From Odontocerum albicorne (Eukaryota; Arthropoda; Insecta; Trichoptera; Odontoceridae), in contig OX463859.1 of the NCBI GenBank assembly GCA_949825065.1, positions 12,228,452 to 12,292,451 on the forward strand: DNA of 64,000 nt, in the 5' to 3' direction. The translations under genes and the position numbers were made by a program. Under the pieces are notes generated by a model that saw only the letters and a program-made list of their open reading frames with translations, ran no database searches and was not told where the DNA came from. Positions 31,331 to 42,340 of the stretch are shown piece after piece; positions within the stretch are counted from its first letter, which is position 1, and every line of letters begins with the position of its first letter.

Positions 31331-32084
31331 GAAATAAAACTGAAATTTTGAAAAATGTGAAGAATTCAAATTAAATACGTGTTTGCTTAGATGAAAACTA
31401 AAAACGTTGAAATTTATATGGAAAATGAAGCATTGAGATAGTTTAAATACGTATAAAATGAATAAATAAAAATAATACATTTATGTACGCAAAAATAACC
31501 CAACCCACAAAAAAACATATTTGGAAAATAATAATAAATATAAATTGATAAAATATTGGTTTTCTCATGTTTCCCGCTCTTTTATGTATGTCGGAAACAG
31601 TAGTTATTTAACCCTTTTTCCTAAAATTGGCTACGAGATCCAGAAATATATAGTTTTAATAAAACCTTCTTGATTCAGTAATGCAGGACCAAAATACAGC
31701 GACGCAATTTCGTATTAAGGCATTAAATAAAAGTATGTGTTCAATGTTCAACAAACATCTTGCTCGCACTACAGAAATGGTATTTGTAGAAAAGCTGACA
31801 TATATGATATAAGTATTATATATGAATATAACAATGGTTGAGTTAATAATTTTTTATCGAATTTCAATTTAATAATTGTTTTGACACAATAAACGACATA
31901 ACAATACCCTTTATATATGTATAATCACAGTAGCAAACGATTAAATATAAACACTTTAAAAGAAAACTATTAATTCATATATATTTTAAAATACAACCCA
32001 CAAATATTTAAATGTACAATTAAACAAGGAAAGAAAAAAGCTCAATAAATAATTAATTAAACTATCAACTCAAAAGCAATGCTT
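31331..32084. other. AT-rich, no recognised gene
   Basis: Nothing supported. Confidence 0.45.
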
Positions 32085-32445
32085 TAAGAAGAGACTGAAA
32101 ACATTCTTAATTTCTAGTCAGTAATACGAGTACAACGTGTTTCATTCCTGATTTTTTTTTATTTTCCTTTTCTCTTCACCATCCCTTCTTTTCCTTTGAT
32201 GATATCCCACTTTATATGAAAAGGAATGTTCGGTTGATTGTCCGTCTTTGTGGGGTTTGTGGGCATATGATATGCTCACGTATATGTGTTCATAGATTTC
32301 GTGGGGATCGATAGTCATTTAAATTATTTATGCGATCATGTAACTTGCTTAATTTTCTTTTTTTCTGGTTGGCTGGAAGAGATTGCCGCCTGGCATTAAA
32401 CCCACCAGATCGTATCTGCAATAAAATGTTAAATAAATAAAGCAA
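32085..32445 (+). mobile_element. LINE-E 3' end, copy 1
   Basis: The end of a coding region (FKKRLKTFLISSQ and a stop) is followed by a 3' UTR with GTCCGTCTTTGTGGGGTTTG. The tail is GGAAGAGATTGCCGCCTGGC, ending in AATAAATAAA. It aligns with 50.73-51.09 kb throughout. At 32125 it holds TACGAGTA absent from the other copy. The tail equals that of SINE1. Confidence 0.8.
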
Positions 32446-32489
32446 TGAAAATTCTTAAATAATACATGGCAACTTACGAAAAGCTCCGT

Positions 32490-33150
32490 ACAATCATGAC
32501 ATTTCCATATCGAGGTAAGCAGAGACGAAAGAGTGCCAGACTTCATATCGCGACACACATCCTTCGCCTCTTTCAAATCCATAAACCTACTTCCTTATAT
32601 AAATTGTACATTTTCTCTGTCTATTTACACTTCGTTCTATCAAAATATCATTCACTTGATCAAACCATACATACATTTCTTGACTTTGTTCTACCATGCC
32701 TACCACTCACATTTACACTGTATATATGTTTTGTTAGTATTTCCTCATTCATTCGCTCCATATGTCCTAACCCTCTCAAAATGCTCTTATTGATCTTACT
32801 TTATACATCAGCCTTAAAATCACATTCATCCCTGATATCTCGATTCTGTATTCTGTCATACAATGTTATCCCATGCATTTTATTCAGTGTACGAATTCCC
32901 ACTACATTAATTCGGCTCCTTTTAGTATTTATCCACGCAAACGTTTCAATTCCGTACATCAAAGTTTCCACTAGAATAATGTTACGAGTTACGGTTCGAG
33001 TATATATGTTTTAGTGCCCCTTTGATTACGTTTCCTATCGCTACACGTTGTTCGATATCTCTCGTTTCTCGACCATCATCTGAAAAAATACTACTCAATA
33101 CATTTTTTTTATTTAAAATATAATAATCTATCTCCCAGTAACGCCCTAAG
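32490..33150 (-). mobile_element. LINE-B fragment, about 660 bp
   Basis: Long minus-strand match from the terminus near 32490 through the VETLMYGIETFAW-like block (about 32950) to a stretch encoding IEQRVAIGNVIKGALKHIYS (about 33000-33060). Confidence 0.8.
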
Positions 33151-33524
33151 AGTAAGGCAATACTGATGAACATCCCTTAGTTCAACAATATGTAGATTAA
33201 AATATCTACAACTTTCGCATTATTCTGAAAATGGTGCAATACACCTGCTAAAGATCCACACAAAAAGGATGAATTTGATATCAAGATCGCATCTAACATA
33301 TTATTTACCTGATCGTTCAAAATATCGCGCGCAGCATCCATTTTTTTATATCTTTATCATTGTCTTTTTTTGCTTGTATCAGAACACAACAGGCTTCGAT
33401 ATTTTTTTTCCTCATTTAGATGGGTACAACAAGATCAGAAAAAAAAAATAAACAAAAATTTTACTATTTATCTTTGTTCTCGATTGCTTTTATCAAATAA
33501 CAAATATTTTATATTTATTATTAA
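33151..33524. other. No clear feature
   Basis: 33269-33350 reads LTYYLPDRSKYRAQHPFF on the plus strand, which resembles the C-terminal part of a non-LTR reverse transcriptase but is too short to assign. Confidence 0.3.
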
Positions 33525-33625
33525 ACAAACATACATATCATCATACACTCTCCTTTAAATAGTAGGCAGAGAAGAAACATCCTGTTATTTTTCTATCAAA
33601 ATACACAACTCTTTGTTACTTCACA
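33525..33625 (-). mobile_element. LINE-B 3' end scrap
   Basis: CATATCATCATACACTCTCC followed by a degraded GGCAGAGAAG block matches LINE-B termini. Confidence 0.5.
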
Positions 33626-33804
33626 TTCACATACATACACACAGAGTTGCCAACAGCATCATTTTGACCCGAGTTACCAACAGCATCTTTTTTAACGAAT
33701 TTCTTAGGGCTTAAAAAAAATTATCTATTGGGTTTAAAAAAAATTATCTCAGCAAAATTTAAGCAAAGTATTTTTTCATTTACATATCTTTTATCTTCAA
33801 TAAT

Positions 33805-34230
33805 AATGACGACCTCCGTGGCCTATTTGGTAAGACGTCTGTCTCCCAGCCCGGAAGTTGTGGGTTCAAATCCCGGTGGAACCCAGATAAAAAAAAGAAA
33901 AAAAGGATTCCAGTCTGCTTTTCACTTAAGGCATCTTTAATATATTTATGGTTGGTTGGAAGAGATTGGCACATGGCAATAAGCCCGCTAGGTTGTGCTT
34001 TATACCAGTGCTTCCCAAATTGGGGGCCGCGGGATTTATCGTGGGGGTCGCGAAAATATTCAGTACAAAGTACAAATATTCATGTGAGTATTAAATTGTT
34101 TCATGTGAATATAGTTTTTAGGTTTGGGGGGGAGGGGGCGGGAATTAATTACTTCAGATTTAGGGGGCCGTTACATGAAAGTAATTGGGAAGCACTGCGT
34201 TATACAACAAAAGTTAATTAAATAATTTCA
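33805..34230 (+). mobile_element. SINE1 copy interrupted by a hAT MITE
   Basis: The head GACCTCCGTGGCCTATTTGG, B box GGGTTCAAATCCC, body, and tail TGGTTGGTTGGAAGAGATTG through AGCCCGCTAGGTTGTGC end at about 34005. The last bases (AACAAAAGTTAATTAAATAA) resume at 34206 after the MITE. Confidence 0.9.
34006..34197. mobile_element. hAT-type MITE, 192 bp
   Basis: Terminal inverted repeats CAGTGCTTCCCAA and TTGGGAAGCACTG. Flanking 8 bp copies are CTTTATAC (33998-34005) and CGTTATAC (34198-34205), matching at 7 of 8 positions. Subterminal GGGGGCCGCGGGATTTATCG resembles known hAT non-autonomous elements. No transposase coding. Confidence 0.9.
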
Positions 34231-34305
34231 ATAACTTCAAGCATGATAATATACAATACAATAACAGACATTATCAACCAGCGGCTTCTGTATCAACTTC
34301 TGATA

Positions 34306-34463
34306 CAGGGGTGGCAAATTCTAATACAAATTGTTTTTGTAATAAAATGTTAAACAAATAAATTAAATAAAAATATAATAGTTTAAAAATATACATGTAC
34401 GGCCCGCGAGCCTTTACCCAATGTCGGTTTTGGCACGCGGCCCAATGAGGTTGGCCACCCCTG
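34306..34463. mobile_element. Probable second hAT-like MITE, 158 bp
   Basis: Ends CAGGGGTGGC and GCCACCCCTG, with GGCACGCGGCCCAATGAGGT near the right end, resemble hAT-group termini. The 8 bp flanks do not match, so the target duplication has decayed or the class is wrong. Confidence 0.55.
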
Positions 34464-34654
34464 TAATAGAATTTGAATCAATATTTAAAATAAACATTAA
34501 GACAGATCGATTGTGCGATGAAATAAATATTGACCATGGACCGGTATTTACCAGAATTACGAAAAAATTACCAATGCTCTGACAGTGTCAGCAAAGAAAA
34601 AATGTGTGTAGCTATTTTTAAGACAATCAAAGATGTATTCGAGATGAAAACAAT

Positions 34655-34905
34655 TATTCAATCAATCAATGGCACTACAGCCCATTGTGGGGCCCGGCCT
34701 CCTCCAGCAGTCGTCGCCATTCCCTCCTATCCTGGGATGCATTCCTCCAGCCCCTGATGCCAATCACGCTTGTATCACTCTGCACCCCATCCATCCACCT
34801 GAGCTTTGGTCTACCCACGCTACGTCTTCCTTGGGGCTTGGAAAAGAGTATCTTGTTAGGCATTCTCTCTTCTCCCAATTATTACTTAACCCTTAATATT
34901 CCAGC
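34655..34905 (-). pseudogene. LINE-C (RTE-like) reverse transcriptase C-terminal tail, copy 1
   Basis: The minus strand encodes RMPNKILFSKPQGRRSVGRP, then KLRWMDGVQSDTSVIGIRGW and RNASQDRREWRRLLEEAGPH, ending NGL and a stop at 34675. The GRR-x-VGRP-x-LRW and EWRRLL motifs are standard for the tail of insect RTE-like enzymes. The 3' flank is an ATTGATTGATTG tract, an RTE-style tail. The 5' truncation point at about 34904 is the same as in the 39.5 kb copy. Confidence 0.85.
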
Positions 34906-35254
34906 TAGTAACGACTTTGTAGAACTCATTTTTTTCTCTTACGGTATCAGTTAGGAGGAATGCTCGAAATAAAATGTGTGCGAACCTGGTAAAAGTAGAA
35001 CTTGCTACGAGTATTTGAGATAATTTTGAAATAGACTGCACAACAGATTATTCCTATTAAAATGTCCCAAAACATAGGTAGACTAGTGGAAAGTGTAAAA
35101 AGTGAAAAGAGATATAATTTTCAAAAATAAAGACACTTGTGAAAAAAGTGATTTTATTTTAGTAATAATTGACTATCATTATGGCAAACTACTTGTTTAT
35201 TATTTATATAGATTCGTGTATGAAGGAACTGCAAAGGTCAATTTGTGACATAAA

Positions 35255-36065
35255 AATGTCAAAATGGAAATGTATACGGATAGTTGTATGCAGATGACGT
35301 GGTAATATTGGAGGAGAGAAAGGGTGAATTGCAGAGTTTGTGTAAGAAAATTGTATGAGGGATGCGAAGATAAAGATCTGAAAATAAATGTTGCAAAAAA
35401 CAAAGTAATTGTGATAGAACAGTGTGAAAAGAAAAGTAAAAGAATGTTACGTATGGGTGAAAAATTTAAGATTGCAGCAATTGAGGAATTTTGCTATTTG
35501 AGTAATATTTTCTAAGATATAGAATAAGTTACGAGGGGTATTGAAAGGTGTATGGCAATAGAAAACAGTCAATGGAGCGCTAAAATATATTTTGTCAGAT
35601 GATGGAACAGTTAAGAGGGATATCGAAATAGAAGGCTGTGTAGCGTTAGGAAACAAAGTCAATATGGCGCTAAAACATATATACTCGAACCGGACAGAAT
35701 CAACATTTGCTAAGTTGCTAGTCAACAATAGTGTTTGGTGCCAGCTTTGATGTATGGGAATGAAACGTGGACATGGAAAAGACAGAAGAGCCGAATAAAT
35801 GTTGTAGAGATGCGTGCATTGAAAAGAATACATGGAGTGACAACATATGAGAGAATACGAATGAAGTGATAAGAGATGAATGTGAACTTAAAGCTAATGT
35901 GTTAAGTAAGATGAATAAGATTACGTTGAGATGGTTTAGGCATGTAGAACGAATGAATAAAGAAAGACTAACAAAACAGATATACAGTGCAGATGTAAGT
36001 GGAAGCGTATGAGAAGAAAACTTAGGAAAGTATGGTTGGATCAAATTAATGCTACTCTGAAACAG
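35255..36065 (+). pseudogene. LINE-B reverse transcriptase relic with YADD motif
   Basis: The longest sense LINE-B copy. The catalytic palm motif reads LYADDVVILEE, with YADD at 35287-35298. It is followed by LCKKIV, DLKINVAKNKVIVIEQCEKK, IAAIEEFCYLSNIF, KTYIL, PALMYGNETWTWKR, RINVVEMRALKRIHGVTTYE and RHVERMNKERLTKQIYSADV. The pieces lie in different frames with several stops, so it is inactive. The order matches RTE-clade polymerases, which prime cDNA synthesis at a nicked target. Upstream palm motifs are missing. Confidence 0.85.
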
Positions 36066-36094
36066 AGGCCTTAATTAAAAACTAGCCAGGAATT

Positions 36095-36180
36095 CATTTT
36101 GAAAAAAAAGCGCTATCCGGAATCCCCGAGTTGAAAGACAAACACTTTAACAACCAGGCTATGGAGACTGTCAATTCGCA
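36095..36180 (-). mobile_element. SINE1 head fragment
   Basis: Minus strand AGTCTCCATAGCCTGGTTGT and GGGATTCCGGA represent the A box and a decayed B box. Confidence 0.5.
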
Positions 36181-36454
36181 TATTTACAATATTACTTTCA
36201 ACCTCATTTACCATTGTTTGTTTATGAATATAAATTTTCCAGCAGTTAACAAAAACCCCGTTATCCCAGACCAAATGTGTGTCATTACTGTTCAGGTTAA
36301 ATTAACTAAATAATTTTAACTGTAAAACTGATTAGTAAAAATAACGGCGCCATGTCATGGTAATAACCACACACCTAACAGGTGTATAAAGGTTTTTATG
36401 ATTGTTTTGTTATATTTGAGTTAACCAGGCCATACTTGTATAATATATTATATT
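36181..36454. other. No recognised gene
   Basis: Nothing supported. Confidence 0.4.
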
Positions 36455-36765
36455 ATAGAAGTTGGCGTAAGAAATATGAAATTACGATTAATGCTCTAGA
36501 GATGCATGAACTAAGAAGAAAATGTTAATATATGTGATAAGGCGAAATGAAGACATAAATAAACAATGCATAAATAAAATTAATGTTTTAAACAAGGTGA
36601 AGACAGGAGCTTTAAGATGGGTTGGACGTGTGGAGAGAATGATGACTAAGCGAGTATACTAATGAGAATCGCAAGATATGCTTCGAAGAACTACACCGAG
36701 GGTAACGTGGCTGGATCAACTGGACCTAATTTTGAAGGAAGGTAAAGTGTATGTATGAATAAATT
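36455..36765 (+). mobile_element. LINE-B fragment, degraded
   Basis: Traces of EMHELRRKC, LRWVGRVERMM, TPRVTWLDQLDLILKEGKV in shifting frames. Same subfamily as the 10.2 kb copy. Confidence 0.65.
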
Positions 36766-36769
36766 TATT

Positions 36770-37015
36770 ATTATCTTATTACTAACGTTCAATGCCCAGG
36801 TTTCGTTTCCACACATCAAGGTTACCACTAGCACACCACTGTGAATTATATTTTTTAAGGATTTTCTAAACTTGAATATTTTATAAACTTTTGTACAATA
36901 GTCATGTGTGTTAGCATTTTTCCGAAAAATGGACTCAAATTTCATAGTGTCTTTCTTGACAGTTAAGCTCTCTTTCGATAGAATTTCGGTTGCACGGTTT
37001 CTTCGAATTTCTATA
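36770..37015 (-). pseudogene. Short RTE-like reverse transcriptase trace
   Basis: Minus strand reads KSLKNIIHSGVLVVTLMCGN followed by ETWAL, the conserved I-x-x-T-L-x-Y-G-x-E-T-W block that precedes the RTE C-terminal tail. Family not assigned. Confidence 0.55.
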
Positions 37016-37029
37016 GTCTTAGAGACTTA

Positions 37030-37310
37030 CTTATTTTGGAGATGTGGAGATAATGAATGCCGAAATTATACTAAGCGAGTATATGTTAGAGGTCATAGTT
37101 GCAAATTATAGTTGGAAGAGGTGACAAAAAATTTGCTGGATCAAAATGATCAGATCTTGAAAGAAGGCAAAGTGAGAAGTATAAATAATAGAATAGTGTG
37201 CATGACGAGATATATAAATGTGGAGGAGACGAAAGTTGTGTGCTTGGCTATAAAAGTTTGCAGATCTGTCATTTTTTCTCTCTGACACAGCGCAGATGAT
37301 ATATATATAC
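37030..37310 (+). mobile_element. LINE-B 3' fragment
   Basis: Reads KNLLDQNDQILKEGKV, then a MHDEIYKCGGDESCV-like trace and KVCRSVIFSL before a tail at TATATATACGAG. Confidence 0.6.
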
Positions 37311-37666
37311 GAGCTATAACATATATCCATATTCTTATTCCTGTGTAACCGGCTTCAAAGTGTTTGATCATACTCTTGAAGACAGACTTTGATCGTACTC
37401 TTGATCGGTTCCCTTACAATGTGACCGTACACTCGTAAAAAATTCGTGGTTTTAGGCACACTTTGATGAAAGAGCTTCCCTCGGGGAAGCCCCTGCTCTA
37501 TTAATCCTCACAAGAGTGTGAAAAGGGTAATGAAGACACCGAGAGAAATTCAAATTGAACTATGTATACTCAGATCATACTGAAGGTCTTTAAACATTTA
37601 GCAAGACACCAGATTTTAATAAAATTTTAAGAAATCTTTAATAATATCATGCCGAATTTCAAAATA
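37311..37666. other. No recognised gene
   Basis: Contains GCTTCCCTCGGGGAAGC (a small palindrome, 37475-37492). No longer feature. Confidence 0.4.
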
Positions 37667-38433
37667 CAGTGAAACTCCGTTTTTACGTGCCCGGAATTCA
37701 CGTTTTCCTGCTATTTGCGTTCAATTTCTCCAATACCGTTTTATTTTAGTACATTTAGTACCCGCTTTTACGTTTTTATTTCCCGCAATTTACGTTTGAA
37801 ATATTTAAAATGCAAATCAATTTATAAACATATTTAATTAAATGCACGACGATTCAAAATATTTTAAATGAATATTAGGAAGCAGTAATATGTTGTTTCT
37901 ATTTATAGACACGTGTGCACCTGCAGCCCTCATGGTCAAGGTTACACGAGTCGTGTAATACGGTGCAATTGGTGGAAAATTTAGCGAATCAGAGGCAGGC
38001 AGACTGTATATGTATTTGGTCAATCTATGTTTGTATTTTAAACGTGTCGGTCGTGTACATACAATTTCAATTGTCAATTGTCGTGTATTTCGTGTGTCAA
38101 TTTACATTTTTTTCATTTCTTTTAATTTTTCGTTGAATCCCTTCAAATAATGTCTCACCAAAGAAAAATATTATCGATTCAAGAGAAATGGATAATTCTC
38201 GAAAAAGAGAATAAACATGTTGGTTCACGTGTTTCGCTCGCGCGTGATTTGGGGATACCCATTACAACTTTGGCTACGATAGTAAAAAATCGCGAATCGA
38301 TTGAAAAAAAAATCCGATTTGCATGATTATCTAAATAAAAAATTATTTTCATTTGTTTTTTCTAGCCCCGAATCTACATTTTCCCTCCAATTACGTTTTT
38401 TTTATCAGTCCCTTCAATAACGGGGTTTCACTG
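37667..38433 (+). mobile_element. pogo-like DNA transposon, 767 bp, non-autonomous
   Basis: Terminal repeats CAGTGAAACTCCGTTTTTAC and the complement of AACGGGGTTTCACTG lie between TA dinucleotides at 37665-37666 and 38434-38435. TA targeting, CAGT ends and an encoded CENP-B-type N-terminus place it in the pogo/Tigger group. Subterminal CCGTTTTATT and TTTACG repeats occur at both ends. At 767 bp it lacks room for the catalytic domain. Confidence 0.85.
38150..38326 (+). pseudogene. pogo-type transposase N-terminal HTH, 58 codons
   Basis: The ATG at 38150 opens MSHQRKILSIQEKWIILEKE, then GSRVSLARDLGIPITTLATI and VKNRESIEKK. This is the psq/CENP-B N-terminal helix-turn-helix (K-L-x-x-E-K, then L-A-R-D-x-G-I-x-x-x-T-L), which binds the element ends. 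An 8-A run at 38306-38313 appears to have gained one A: skipping it continues the frame as SDLHDYLNKKLF. After that all coding is lost. It may once have encoded a DNA-binding-only protein or be a deletion derivative. Confidence 0.8.
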
Positions 38434-38479
38434 TATAGCTGAATGGAGTTCCTTCCTATTTTAAAAGTAAAAGATGTAA

Positions 38480-38650
38480 AAAACACACCTATATAGAGTT
38501 CACACGATTCAAAACAAACAATCCAAATTTGATGCCATCAAAAGGTCTAGGTACATCTTGTATGGTCCCCCGATCAGACATCGTTTCAGTATAAAGAGAA
38601 AAACCCCGACTAGGGATATCGCAGATGTTTTTCAACCCACACCTTCACAT
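38480..38650 (-). repeat. Repeat F, degraded copy
   Basis: Reverse-strand match to the 43.75 and 48.0 kb copies: GGTTGAAAAACATCTG, then CTAGACCTTTTGATGGCATC. Confidence 0.6.
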
Positions 38651-38979
38651 TATATAATACATAAACAAAAGGAAAAAAAAGCATGGAGTATTTATTCAAA
38701 AAACAGCCAAAATATATAAATATACTTTAAAAAAACTTTTTTTACAGATTATCATCTACCAAACAATGGCCGGAATATATTCGTATACACATAAACCATA
38801 GACATAAACATTCAAAACACATGCACACCTGTGAAACATATACACATTCACAAAATATTTAAAATAGTAACATTTGAAACTACATAGAGATACACATATA
38901 CACCTAAAGAAAATAACCACACATAAAACACATGATTACGCAAATACAGACTAAATCGGTGACTAACATACAAACGAGT
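38651..38979. other. AT-rich, no recognised gene
   Basis: Runs of ACACATA-type simple sequence. No gene. Confidence 0.45.
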
Positions 38980-39480
38980 ATACACCATCACGCCGTTCCC
39001 CTGTCGAAATAGTCAGCGAGGACAGTCTCAGACTTTTCTGTCGCGATACACATCTTTCCCCCCTTATAAATACACGTTCGTATACAACTCATACGATTTA
39101 TATGACGTTTTAGATGTCCTTCTTTCAAAATATAATTCACTTGATCGAACCATACTTAACTTGGTATTCCTCTTTCTTTATTGATTCGTTCTACATGCCA
39201 AAACCATCTCATAGTGATCTCCTTCATCTTATTCAACAAAGCAACCTTAAGTTCGCATTAATCCCTTATCACCCATTCCGTATTCTGCCATACATTGTCT
39301 CACCATGTATTCTTCACATTGCACGCATTTCTACATAATTTATTAGGCTCTTATTAGTATTTCCACGTAAACGTTTCATTCAAGCATTTACTCAACTTTT
39401 TTTAGACATTCGAATCGCATCTTGATACATAAATATTGTTATGGACTATGGTATCATCTTAGCAGATTTAGATACTGTCA
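38980..39480 (-). mobile_element. LINE-B fragment; its last 145 bp are duplicated downstream
   Basis: Starts with the terminus (CATCACGCCGTTCCCCTGTC) and runs through the HVERMN-type block to the sequence encoding an ETFTWK trace. 39336-39480 recurs almost unchanged at 39964-40110. Confidence 0.75.
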
Positions 39481-39481
39481 A

Positions 39482-39730
39482 AACAATTATTCAATCAATC
39501 AATGGCACTACAGCCCATTGTAGGCCGTGGCCTCCTCCAGCAGTCATCACCATTCCCTCCTATCCTGGGATGCATTTCTCCAGCCCCTGATGCCAATCAC
39601 GCTTGTATCACTCTGCACCCCATCCATCCACCTGAGCTTTGGTCTACCCACGCTACGTCTTCCTTGGGGCTTGGAAAAGAGTACCTTGTTAAGCATTCTC
39701 TCTTCTCCCAATTATTACTTAACCCTTAAA
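39482..39730 (-). pseudogene. LINE-C reverse transcriptase C-terminal tail, copy 2
   Basis: Nearly identical to 34655-34905, including the AATCAATCAATGG tail end and the 5' truncation point. Differences are a few substitutions, for example CCGTGG for CCCGG near 39527. Confidence 0.85.
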
Positions 39731-39732
39731 TG

Positions 39733-39960
39733 GGTGCTAAAATATATATTGTCAGATGATGAAACAGTTAAGAGGGATATCGAAATAGAAGGATATGTAG
39801 CGTTAGGAAACAAAGTCAATGGGGCGCTAAAACATATATATACTCGAACCGGACAGAATCAACATTTGCTACCGGACAGAAACAACAGATGCTAGTCAAC
39901 AATAGTGTTTGGTGCCAGCTTTGATGTATGGGAATGAAACGTGGACATGGAAAAGACTTA
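39733..39960 (+). mobile_element. LINE-B fragment joined to LINE-C
   Basis: Matches 35577-35770 closely: CAGTTAAGAGGGATATCGAA, GTTAGGAAACAAAGTCAA, GGTGCCAGCTTTGATGTATG. It carries a small internal duplication (ACCGGACAGAA) at about 39849 and 39872. Confidence 0.85.
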
Positions 39961-39963
39961 TAC

Positions 39964-40110
39964 AGAATTTATTAGGCTCTTATTAGTATTTCCACGTAAA
40001 CGTTTCATTCAAGCATTTACTCAACTTTTTTTAGACATTCGAATCGCATCTTGATACATAAATATTGTTATGGACTATGGTATCATCTTAGCAGATTTAG
40101 ATACTGTCCT
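39964..40110 (-). repeat. Second copy of the 145 bp LINE-B flank
   Basis: Direct repeat of 39336-39480 (TTATTAGGCTCTTATTAGTA, TAGACATTCGAATCGCATCT), on the far side of the LINE-C/LINE-B insert. Confidence 0.9.
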
Positions 40111-40849
40111 GTTTGAGTACATGTATTTTCATAACCAATTGAATTTGTTTCCTACCGCTACACACTAAGGTGACAAAATTATTGGATTGTTAAAAAATCA
40201 GATAGCTACAAGGATCTGCATGTTTTTTAGCAAGTTTCTGAATCAATGTTGCCGCATCATTGGCTTAGTTAGAGATCAAAAGAAAATAAGGAGATATCAA
40301 AAAGTCTCCCTAATATCCCGAACAATAGTTTGTTGTTTATGAGAACACCTGTGAAATCAAACCTCACCAGGGAATGCCTTTAAAGCTACAAGATCTTATT
40401 ATAAAGGATCGATCGCGTCTTTCAAAATATACCTGCAACGCGCACAAATCTCTAGAAATGCATTGTTATTGAAATATGGTAAAAAATATCAGAAAAAAAT
40501 AAGCAAAGGGTAGTAATGCATGTAAAAAATACAAATTTCCGTTGAAAAAGTCAAGGCGGAATTATCAAAAACCTTCTGAGATATTTAAATATAAATATTG
40601 AAAAAGGGTTGAGTTCTTAAGAGTTTTTTGCTTATTATTTTATGAGGGGTTGAAATCTCTTCCGCATTAAAAAATGAAAGGTTCTGTGGTATGCGAGGCC
40701 ATAAATAACGTTAAGGGTAGTAAAATTACTTGCGGTATTTTTTATTTCAATTTGAGTAAATCACGAATATCCATTACCTTTTTAAAATTTATTTTTCCTC
40801 TTTTTTTTAAGCAGACGAACTTCTCGATTTCCGGTACTCTTTATATAAC
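40111..40849. other. No recognised gene
   Basis: No repeat match and no long frame. The GATCGATCGCG run near 40400 is the only visible local pattern. Confidence 0.4.
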
Positions 40850-41760
40850 CTTCATTACCATCAGCCTACATTCATCCACTGCAGGATATAGGCTTCTCCA
40901 AGTAATTTACAAGTAATTCTGTTATTTGCGCATTGCTGCACGCAATTGCTGCATGCTTACGTATTTCGTCCAACAAGCGTGCTTTTGGTATTCTTACTGG
41001 TCTAGTTTTGCCTATTGGGTACCACTGGATTATTTCATAAGTTTAACGATGGTCCGTTGTTTTGCGACATCCCCAGACCATTTCCACGTTAATCTTTTTA
41101 CGACTTCTATAAAATCGTACCGACTCATTGCGTTTGCGGTGTCTCCTGCTAGCATGCACCTCTCCATGCTGCGTTGTGTTGTCTAGGGTTTTTGTATAAT
41201 TCGTACAGAAAAAGTCCATGTTTCGCATTCATATGTAAGTATTGGTAAGATACATTAGTTAAATACTTTATGCTTGAGACATATTGAGAGATTGCTCTTA
41301 AAAATGTAATTCAGTCGTCCAAAGGAACTCCAAGCTAGTTTTACTCTTCTATTTATTTCATTGAGAGTGCAATCTTCAAATGAAATACTTTGTCGTAAGT
41401 ACTGTTGGGCTTGTTCTAGCTACGTTCCATCCACCTGAATCGATGTGACATCAGCAAAGCTGTTCGACGTGTATTTTGTCGTTTCAATATTAATTTTTAA
41501 GCCTGTTAATTTGCTTGCTTCTGCCAGTTCTAGTATTTGACTTTGCAGTTCCTCAGGACGTGTAGCGAAGAGAATAATATCGTCTGGTAATATTAGATGG
41601 TTCAGATATGATCCATTAATACAAATTCATTTAGTTTCTCATTCGAGCTACTTGAACACATCTTCCAAGGTAGCGTTGAATAATTTTGGCGAGATAGTAT
41701 CACCCTGGCGGACTCTTTTACTAATTGGGAATTTATCGGTACTTTGATGAAGATTTTGTT
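40850..41760 (-). pseudogene. LINE-D (RTE-like) reverse transcriptase relic, palm to tail
   Basis: The minus strand is readable for about 300 codons. It starts LHQSTDKFPISKRVRQGDTI and SPKLFNATLEDVF (RT motif B region, 41681-41713). Then come LILPDDIILFATRPEELQSQ (motif C, 41590-41579), LTGLKINIETTKY, VDGT, RRVKLAWSSFGRLNYIFK, ILPILTYECETWTF and RTIVKLMK. Motif C reads PDD where an active enzyme has F/YADD. Several in-frame stops (for example after EDVFK) are also present. It is the most complete palm-to-thumb stretch in the window. The tail of the same family recurs at 45.2-45.6 kb. Confidence 0.85.
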
Positions 41761-42340
41761 ATATATAATGGTAAAAAGTTTAACATAGTGTTTTCGTATA
41801 TCTTGGTTAAGTAATACTTTAATGTAAAAGAATAAATTCTTCTTCTCGAGGTGCAATTGTATATCGGAAGCTGGCCACCATCAGGGCAAACCTTATGCTG
41901 TTCACTAGAGCCAAGAACAACCACGAAGACCTGCACCCAAACACTCCCATGAGTTCTTCAACAAAACCCTACCACGTTTACCAATTATTTTTCCTGGATG
42001 ATCAGTTGAGGCATTTATTCATTTTATAAAGATTACATACACAATAATTAATCAAAAGTTTCCGATTTAAGTTTGTGGAACTTTATATTAAAATTTGTTG
42101 TCATTCCCATCATCATGCTAATTAGTGGAATAACAAAGTAATTTAGTGTGAAATATTCTTACTTTTACATATTAAACCTAATTACTTAAAAAGTATAAAA
42201 AGAATTGCATACAGTAATAAGAAATAAAAATTAATAATTAAGAAAGGTGTTGTCAAACCAAAACAACTAGCTCACATTATAAAGAAAATTTAAAATAATA
42301 TACTTTATTTAAAACCATTTTCTGAAATGTTGTAGATGTC
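41761..42340. other. No clear feature
   Basis: 41830-41960 may continue LINE-D upstream but cannot be aligned. The rest is AT-rich. Confidence 0.35.

Noticed and set aside
32466..33014. 182-codon plus-strand frame as a gene
   Set aside because: It is antisense to a LINE-B fragment, and similar antisense frames appear wherever LINE-B lies on the minus strand.
33805..33880. Functional tRNA gene
   Set aside because: A and B boxes are good, but the same head occurs in about a dozen copies attached to a SINE body and LINE-type tail.
41602..41936. Minus-strand frames of 84 and 67 codons
   Set aside because: They are shadows: the real reverse transcriptase frame of LINE-D runs in another phase over the same bases.
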